Shown: positions 61,791 to 64,000 of the stretch, one piece after another | Position numbering within the stretch: position 1 is the first letter of the stretch | Layout of the letters: each line of letters starts with the position of its first letter | Assembly (NCBI GenBank): GCA_016869715.1 | Contig: VGDM01000006.1 | Span: 1 to 64,000, forward strand | DNA length: 64,000 nucleotides | Direction: 5' to 3' | Origin: Alphaproteobacteria bacterium | Lineage (GTDB): Bacteria; Pseudomonadota; Alphaproteobacteria; Acetobacterales; Acetobacteraceae | Program-made: the position numbers and the translations under genes | Notes under the pieces: model-generated | What the model saw: the letters and a program-made list of their open reading frames with translations, nothing else | Told to the model about the DNA's origin: nothing | Databases searched by the model: none

Positions 61791-62546
61791 ATGCCCCCCA
61801 TGTCGATTCCCGCCATTGAGGCCCAAGGCCTGACAAAAACCTACAAGGCCAGCGATACACCCGCCGTTGTAGGCTTGGATTTCACCCAACCCGCCGGAAG
61901 CACCTGGGCGCTGCTCGGCGGCAATGGTGCTGGCAAATCCACCACCATTGCCATGCTGCTTGGTCTGCTCGTGCCAAGTGGCGGGCGCGTTGTGGTGCTG
62001 GGTCATGACATGGCGCGGGACCGCTTTGCTGCCCTGGCGCGGATGAATTTTTCCTCGCCCTATGTTGCGCTGCCGCATCGGCTGACCGTACGAGAAAACC
62101 TAACCGTTTATGCGCAGCTTTATAACATGCCGAAGCCAATAGCGCGCATCGCCGAATTGGCCGAACGCCTTCAATTGACTGCGTTTCTGGACCGGCCCGC
62201 GGGGCAGCTTTCGGCCGGGCAGAAAACCCGTGTCGCGATCGCGAAATCCCTGATCAATCGCCCGGAATTGCTGCTGCTGGATGAACCCACCGCCAGCCTG
62301 GACCCCGATACGGGCGATTGGGTGCGCAGCCTTTTGGAAGATTACCGCGCAGAAGCCGGTGCGGCCATTCTACTTGCCAGTCACAACATGGCTGAGGTCG
62401 AACGGCTTGCCGATCACGTGCTGATGCTGAAGGGCGGGCGGATTGTGGACCAAGGCAGCCCCGCCGATCTCATCGCGCGTTATGGCCGCGATGATCTGGA
62501 ACAGGTGTTTCTGGATATCGCGCGCGGCCAGGGGCGCGCGGCATGA
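61791..62546 (+). CDS. ABC-2 type exporter ATP-binding protein
   Basis: A 251-aa ATPase: Walker A GGNGAGKSTT, signature QLSAGQKTRVAIAKSL, Walker B LLLLDEPTASLDPDTG and switch His ASHNMAEVERL. It is of the DRA/Nod type that works with ABC-2 permeases. ATG 61800 is an alternative start. It overlaps the permease gene by 4 bases, so they form one exporter for an unknown substrate. Confidence 0.93.
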   Translation: MPPMSIPAIEAQGLTKTYKASDTPAVVGLDFTQPAGSTWALLGGNGAGKSTTIAMLLGLLVPSGGRVVVLGHDMARDRFAALARMNFSSPYVALPHRLTVRENLTVYAQLYNMPKPIARIAELAERLQLTAFLDRPAGQLSAGQKTRVAIAKSLINRPELLLLDEPTASLDPDTGDWVRSLLEDYRAEAGAAILLASHNMAEVERLADHVLMLKGGRIVDQGSPADLIARYGRDDLEQVFLDIARGQGRAA

Positions 62547-63343
62547 ACGCGGCAGGGCGGCGCGTCTGGGGATTGATGTATCGACATTTGGCGCTCTATC
62601 GGCGGTCCTGGCCGCGCCTTCTGGAACTCATGTATTGGCCCGTTCTGCAAATGCTGGTTTGGGGTTTCGTGACTGCCTGGCTTGCCGGCGTGCAGAACAA
62701 TACCGCGAGTGTCACCACCGGCGTGCTGCTGGGCGGCGTGTTGTTGTGGGAGGTGACACTGCGGAGCCAAATGGGCTTTGCCATTTCCTTCCTTGAGGAA
62801 ATCTGGTCGCGCAATCTGGGCCATATCTTCGTTGCCCCTTTACGCCCGCGTGAATTGGTGGCGGGGCTGGTCGCCATGAGCATGCTGCGTACGGCGATTG
62901 GCGTCGGCCCGGCGATCCTTCTTGCCTTCCTGCTTTATGGTTTTGGCATTTGGACCCTGGGGCCGGGCTTGGTGCTTTACTTCGCTGCGCTCATGGCCAT
63001 GGGCTGGGCGGTGGCGCTGGGGGTGACGGCGCTCATTCTCCGCCATGGCGCGGGGGCCGAAGCGCTGGCCTGGGGGGTGTTGTTCGGCCTCGCACCTTTT
63101 TCGGCGGTGTTCTATCCGGTGTCAGTCCTGCCCGCCTGGTTGCAGCCGGTCTCGCTCGCCATTCCCGCAACCCATGTGTTTGAAGGCATGCGCGCTGCCT
63201 TGCTGGAAGGACGCTTCGCCTGGCACCAATTGGCCTATGCCTTCGCGCTTGATGTGATCTGGCTTGGGCTGGCTGCCTGGCTGTTCTTGGCGCAATTCCA
63301 GGCCGCACGGGTTCGAGGCGCCTTGATGAATATTGGCGAATAA
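62543..63343 (+). CDS. ABC-2 type exporter permease
   Basis: A 266-aa membrane protein with six hydrophobic helices, starting WGLMYRHLALYRRSWPRLLE with the segment LMYWPVLQMLVWGFVTAWL, and ending with the ABC-2 signature region FSAVFYPVSVLPAWLQPVSL and IPATHVFEGMRAALL. It is coupled to the ATPase gene upstream. Substrate unknown; NodJ-like exporters are the nearest type. Confidence 0.92.
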   Translation: MNAAGRRVWGLMYRHLALYRRSWPRLLELMYWPVLQMLVWGFVTAWLAGVQNNTASVTTGVLLGGVLLWEVTLRSQMGFAISFLEEIWSRNLGHIFVAPLRPRELVAGLVAMSMLRTAIGVGPAILLAFLLYGFGIWTLGPGLVLYFAALMAMGWAVALGVTALILRHGAGAEALAWGVLFGLAPFSAVFYPVSVLPAWLQPVSLAIPATHVFEGMRAALLEGRFAWHQLAYAFALDVIWLGLAAWLFLAQFQAARVRGALMNIGE

Positions 63344-63455
63344 ATCAGGCCGCCTCTTTCATCTTGCGCGCTTTTCCGGCAGATTTCCTGCCTCCGGTCC
63401 TTGGTGGGGCGATTGTCGCCTTTGCCCGGGCCGGTTGCTTGCGGAGACTGGAAAC

Positions 63456-64000
63456 GTGATTCCCGCCCTGATGCCGACCTATAACCGTGCCGACCTTGCT
63501 TTTGAGCGGGGCGAAGGCGCGCGACTTTGGGCGGAAGATGGCCGACGTTTCCTGGATTTCGGCGCGGGCATCGCGACTTCATCCTTGGGTCATGGCCATC
63601 AGCACCTAACGCGGGTGATCGCGGAACAGGCGGGCAAGATCATTCATGCCTCCAACCTGTATCGCATTCCGCAGGCGGAAACGCTGGCGCGGCGGCATGT
63701 GGAAAGCTCCTTTGCCGATAGCGTGTTCTTCTGCAATTCAGGTGCGGAAGCCAATGAAGGCATGATCAAGGCTGTCCGCAAATATCATGCGGAAGGCGGC
63801 CATCCGGAACGCTACCGGCTGATCTGCTTTGATGGCGCCTTTCATGGCCGCACCATGGCTGCTTTGGCCGCGACGGGTAATGAGAAATATTTGGCCGGTT
63901 TTGGCCCGCCCGTTGAAGGCTTTGATCATGTGCCCTTCGACAATATGAATGCGGTGCGTGACGCAATTGGCCCCAACACCGCCGGCGTGCTGATTGAACC
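63456..64000 (+). CDS. argD: Class III aminotransferase, acetylornithine aminotransferase type (3' end beyond window)
   Basis: The first 181 codons of a PLP-dependent aminotransferase, running off the window end without a stop. From GTG 63456 (GGAG about 14 bases upstream) it reads MIPALMPTYNRADLAFERGE and ARLWAEDGRRFLDFGAGIAT, then LGHGHQHL, the PLP-phosphate loop FCNSGAEANEGMIK, and FDGAFHGRTMAALAATGNEKY. The pattern matches ArgD, which transfers the amino group between N-acetylornithine and 2-oxoglutarate in arginine synthesis; other class III enzymes are possible since the Lys region is not in view. Confidence 0.88.
   Translation, partial: MIPALMPTYNRADLAFERGEGARLWAEDGRRFLDFGAGIATSSLGHGHQHLTRVIAEQAGKIIHASNLYRIPQAETLARRHVESSFADSVFFCNSGAEANEGMIKAVRKYHAEGGHPERYRLICFDGAFHGRTMAALAATGNEKYLAGFGPPVEGFDHVPFDNMNAVRDAIGPNTAGVLIE

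Noticed and set aside
63235-63582. Minus-strand frames in the gap between the ABC-2 permease and argD, including a basic K/R-rich reading ending near 63345
   Set aside because: No start with a ribosome-binding site and it overlaps the clear argD coding start; basic composition is easily produced by antisense of GC-rich DNA.

Overview
This 64 kb window reads as chromosomal DNA of a GC-rich, metabolically versatile alphaproteobacterium. The flavour is closest to Acetobacteraceae of the Roseomonas type: many Bug/TctC-type periplasmic receptors, TRAP transporters, CoA-linked catabolic genes, a DUF3297 protein and a Tim44-like protein. This placement is inferred from protein flavour only; no rRNA or core marker gene is present. 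Two tRNA genes (Lys-CTT and Val-CAC) are present, both with an encoded CCA. I see no CRISPR array, IS element, phage module or replication origin.

Layout. 1-2.4 kb: tRNA-Lys, a CHAP lipoprotein, and a DUF35/thiolase pair ending in a strong terminator. 2.5-6 kb: a decayed gene, a metallo-beta-lactamase hydrolase and two EamA exporters, one interrupted by TGA. 6.2-8.7 kb: a methyltransferase, membrane glycosyltransferase, small EamA protein and DUF3574 lipoprotein cassette. 8.7-13.7 kb: a frameshifted MFS gene, mtnA, an SRAP protein, a Bug receptor and a broken sulfotransferase. 13.9-21.3 kb: tRNA-Val, an acyl-CoA dehydrogenase, DUF3297, two DUF1254 genes (the second clearly decayed), an aldo/keto reductase and a sulfite dehydrogenase pair. 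21.3-27.6 kb: a divergent catabolic locus (Bug, class III CoA-transferase, acyl-CoA dehydrogenase, MaoC, MmgE/PrpD, opposite a CitE-like lyase). 27.7-31.7 kb: DUF445, guanine deaminase-like, LLM oxidoreductase, mscL and VOC genes. 31.7-37.9 kb: a TRAP operon with two solute receptors, a HicA-like protein and an NdvA-type ABC exporter. 38-48 kb: two tandem Bug receptors, then a peptide ABC importer linked to a gamma-glutamyltransferase and another Bug receptor. 48-54.6 kb: an alpha/beta hydrolase, glpD and ugpBAEC. 54.6-60.1 kb: an acyl-CoA ligase, a second TRAP operon and a Bug receptor. 60.3-64 kb: a Tim44-like protein, a decayed EAL-like remnant, an ABC-2 exporter and the start of an argD-type aminotransferase.

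How the genes work together. The dominant theme is scavenging of organic acids and small metabolites: six Bug receptors, two TRAP systems, a peptide/gamma-glutamyl importer and a glycerol-3-phosphate importer, feeding CoA-dependent oxidation, hydration and cleavage enzymes. The most interesting functional unit is the 21.3-27.6 kb locus. Its enzymes form a plausible route for a C5-type dicarboxylate (itaconate- or methylsuccinate-like): activation by CoA transfer, dehydrogenation, hydration and retro-Claisen cleavage.

A second striking feature is the number of broken genes. Six genes carry internal stops or frameshifts, and a seventh has an apparent frameshift right at its start. Several breaks are single extra bases in homopolymers, so sequencing error must be excluded before calling genome decay. 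I recognised no transcriptional regulator anywhere in the window. I did not find a clearly new kind of system.
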